From Arctopsyche grandis (taxonomy: Eukaryota > Arthropoda > Insecta > Trichoptera > Hydropsychidae), in NCBI RefSeq assembly GCF_051622035.1, contig NC_135362.1, positions 5,707,501 to 5,771,500 of the forward strand: a stretch of DNA of 64,000 nucleotides, read 5' to 3'. The notes beneath the pieces were generated by a model. It worked only from the letters and a program-made list of their open reading frames with translations, did not search any database and was not told the origin of the DNA. The translations under genes were made by a program, and so were the position numbers. Shown in pieces: positions 61,745 through 64,000 of this stretch; within the stretch, counting starts at the first letter, position 1; each line of letters begins with the position of its first letter.

Positions 61745-63520
61745 CTTTGTAATGTGCCTTTTATATAAAAAATAATGTTTTATATAATATGTTAAGATAA
61801 CATTTTTAAATTTATATTCATATGAACTAACGACTTCAAACTCTATTCGAAAAAATGTAATGTAATGACTTTTTTTTAATAATATGAAAAAATAGACATT
61901 TATTTAGACGAATTAGTCTTCGATTAGTTGTTCAATTAAATTACCGTTACGTAGTATTTAAATTTAAAGACTACAGGCTGTATTTGAAATATCATCGGGC
62001 GCATTATTAGAAAAAAGTCTTAAAATTTATATTGAACAAATAACTTAAAATTGAAATTGAAAAATATTTTACTAATTTATACAAATGAACGAAAAGAGCA
62101 TATACTATTAATTTAAAACCGAATTATACATAAATGATTATTTCAAAGGTAACGCGTTCGAGTTATCAGTAGAAGGCTCACGGGTTCGAAACCCACCCAG
62201 GGCGAAAAAGTTTTCTTAAGTTTTTTTTTAATATCCTATGTTATATACATGATATATCTAATAGATCTACTAAAAAAAATCAAAAGAAGAATTGGACTAT
62301 ATGTATGTATGTGTACAATTATGCTTTTAGTTGAAAAACTCCGTGTATATATTGTAATTTGTCATCGTTTTGAGTGCTCTAATTAATCTTAATTACTTTC
62401 AACAAATTCATATGACATTTTTAGGATCGTTGCAATTGTGACGTGTTCGCAATTTGTTAATTTTTAAAATATTTCCACACCACTAGGGAAATCATACGTG
62501 AAATGAAAAAAATTCTGACATTTGCAAATGTGGAATTTTCATTTATTTCCCGCCAGCAATAAGAGTTATCTGTGAAATGTAGTGGGACTTGCATATTTCA
62601 GAACTTTATATTCTAGATAAGTTCACCATTACGTTTTGTATAAATTGAGTTACTTTGCTGGTTGAATTGTATGTATGTAGTGTTCTAATTTTAATTTTAG
62701 AATTTAAATGTAGCCCTATTGATTTTTTGTATAATCGATTTTAAGCATATCTAGTTTACCCCAAGGCTTTTTACTATTATGAATGTACATATTGTAATTT
62801 GTGATGAAATGTTCTTGAGAAAAGCTTTTCTTCCTTGTTTTATAAATAGAACAGAGTGGAAACTTCTAAGGAATATTCCTATTGAAAAAAAAAACAAATT
62901 CTTTGAATTCTTAGAAGCTACATGAATGTATTATACATATGTTGGATAAATGATATTTATGTACATATTTACTATGTTACCATACCAATTAATCAACATG
63001 CAGTATTTGCATCATACATATGTATGTCGTGTTTTTCCAACAGTCGAGATATGGAAAATAAACATTTAAAAGTATGTAATTTAAAAAGTGTTTTGACACG
63101 ATACTATCATATTATTCATAACCTCAATTATTATTAACCAGATGTTGAACTGCATGAATCGAAAACATAATAAGTTTGTAGTTTCATATTATATGTATTG
63201 TATAACAAAGGCACTTGTTATAGGTCCATGTTCGATTGCACTTTTAAATTAATACATTCGTCAAAATATTATCGCATATTCTAATGTCGCAAACATTAAC
63301 ACCTGTTTAATCAGGTGCTCTTCAGCAATCAACGTATTGTCGAGTCGTGATTGAAATTCACCTTTCGCAAATATGCATATATTGTACGTACACGTATTTT
63401 TCAAAGTGTAATGCATGTTCGTGTATGTAAGTTTTTTGTGTTTTTTTTTTTTTGTTTGGTAATTTGACATTTTTTTCTTTCATAAACACCTCATTGTGTT
63501 CAGCCTTGCTTGTCTTATAC
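61745..63520. other. No supported gene; isolated B-box-like sequence at 62185
   Basis: AT-rich. Near 62160-62205 AAGGCTCACGGGTTCGAAAC-CCACCC looks like a T-arm of a tRNA, but acceptor and D arms do not match, so I call no tRNA. Confidence 0.4.
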
Positions 63521-63523
63521 AGC

Positions 63524-63610
63524 AGCGATTCCCAAACGGTGGTACACAACGGGTCAATTAAAGGTACGAGCGGTGCCGTCGAGAACGAACCCTTTGTAGG
63601 GGGGAAGGCT
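63524..63610 (+). mobile_element. Possible hAT terminus
   Basis: CAGCGATTCCCAAACGGTGG resembles the CAGNGGTTCCCAAA start of many hAT elements. No partner end is in the window. Confidence 0.3.
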
Positions 63611-64000
63611 TATTTCTCAAATAAAATATTCTTAAGAAGGCTTATTTCTATAATAAAAAAATAATAAAAATGAAACACTAATAATTTAAGTAAGTATAAG
63701 CCATAAGAGGTAAGTACATAATAATATATCAATCAAATTAAGTTTAACATAATTACTTATTCAACGATCTCTTTGATAGTTGGAACATAGAAAACACTGG
63801 CGATTATGTGCAATAGCAAATAATTTACCGAATACATGAAATCGGCTACGAGCTTGCCTTTTTAATTAATTAGGTTTTTTTTGCCGATTTCACGTAATTG
63901 GCAATTTCACAGATCCAGTGTAACATATATGTACCTATATACATACATACATATGTATGTACCAGGGTCGTATCGTGGACATCCCCCTGTTTTTGTCGCA
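63611..64000. other. No gene seen
   Basis: AT-rich DNA ending in an ACATACATATGTATGT palindromic repeat. Confidence 0.5.

Noticed and set aside
62155-62210. tRNA gene
   Set aside because: Only a T-arm-like GGTTCGAAACC is present; acceptor, D and anticodon arms do not form.

Overview
The window is 64 kb of AT-rich, repeat-dominated nuclear DNA from an animal, almost certainly an insect or other arthropod. The grounds are introns with GT/AG borders, BESS/MADF-type and CENP-B-type small regulatory genes, RTE, Jockey-like and CR1/Jockey-like LINEs, tRNA-derived SINEs, hAT, piggyBac-like and mariner-like elements, many Helitron-like termini, and long (AT)n and ACATATGTATGT-type repeats. I cannot name the order. 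There are no bacterial-type operons and no CRISPR array, and almost every long reading frame is a by-product of repeats.

Layout. 1-1186: end of a minisatellite-bearing Helitron-like element. 1290-4988: an apparently full-length RTE retrotransposon with one intact 985-aa EN+RT ORF. 5.2-10.4 kb: piggyBac-like MITE, a 397-bp fold-back, SINE, LINE 3' end, palindromic MITE modules, a solo LTR with 4-bp duplications, and Helitron ends. 11391-14277: a complete hAT transposon sitting inside an (AT)n tract, with the transposase broken by one frameshift. 14.3-28.3 kb: microsatellites, SINEs, an LTR-like promoter cassette, hAT fragments, a LINE inserted in a dispersed repeat, a 0.9-kb fold-back, Helitrons and MITE modules. 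28390-29368: an intact two-exon MADF-BESS gene (237 aa). 29.7-30.45 kb: LINE 3' end. 33806-34731: an intact two-exon gene joining a CENP-B/Tigger-type DNA-binding region to a BESS-like tail (279 aa), convergent with the first gene. 35-38.7 kb: MITEs, an 0.8-kb palindromic module array, tandem Helitrons, a Jockey fragment with perfect 14-bp target duplications. 40.2-45.7 kb: hAT MITE and a ~1.05-kb inverted duplication around a ~3-kb spacer. 48.4-52.3 kb: Helitron family 2 copies (one interrupted by a BED-finger hAT) and a CpG-rich candidate first exon at about 50.6-50.9 kb. 53-64 kb: more SINEs, RTE and hAT-like elements, otherwise featureless AT-rich DNA, possibly intronic if the 50.6-kb exon is real.

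The most interesting pattern is a shared RNA-like hairpin at the 3' ends of the SINEs and of three LINE fragments. Its roughly 19-21-nt loop is conserved (GCwTTgGG...ACCTGTnA) while its 10-12-bp stem differs between families but stays paired. One SINE carries a stem resembling that of a neighbouring LINE. This points to SINE-LINE partnerships tracked by the stem. No conventional cellular pathway or operon is visible; the two small regulatory genes are the only convincing host-type coding loci.
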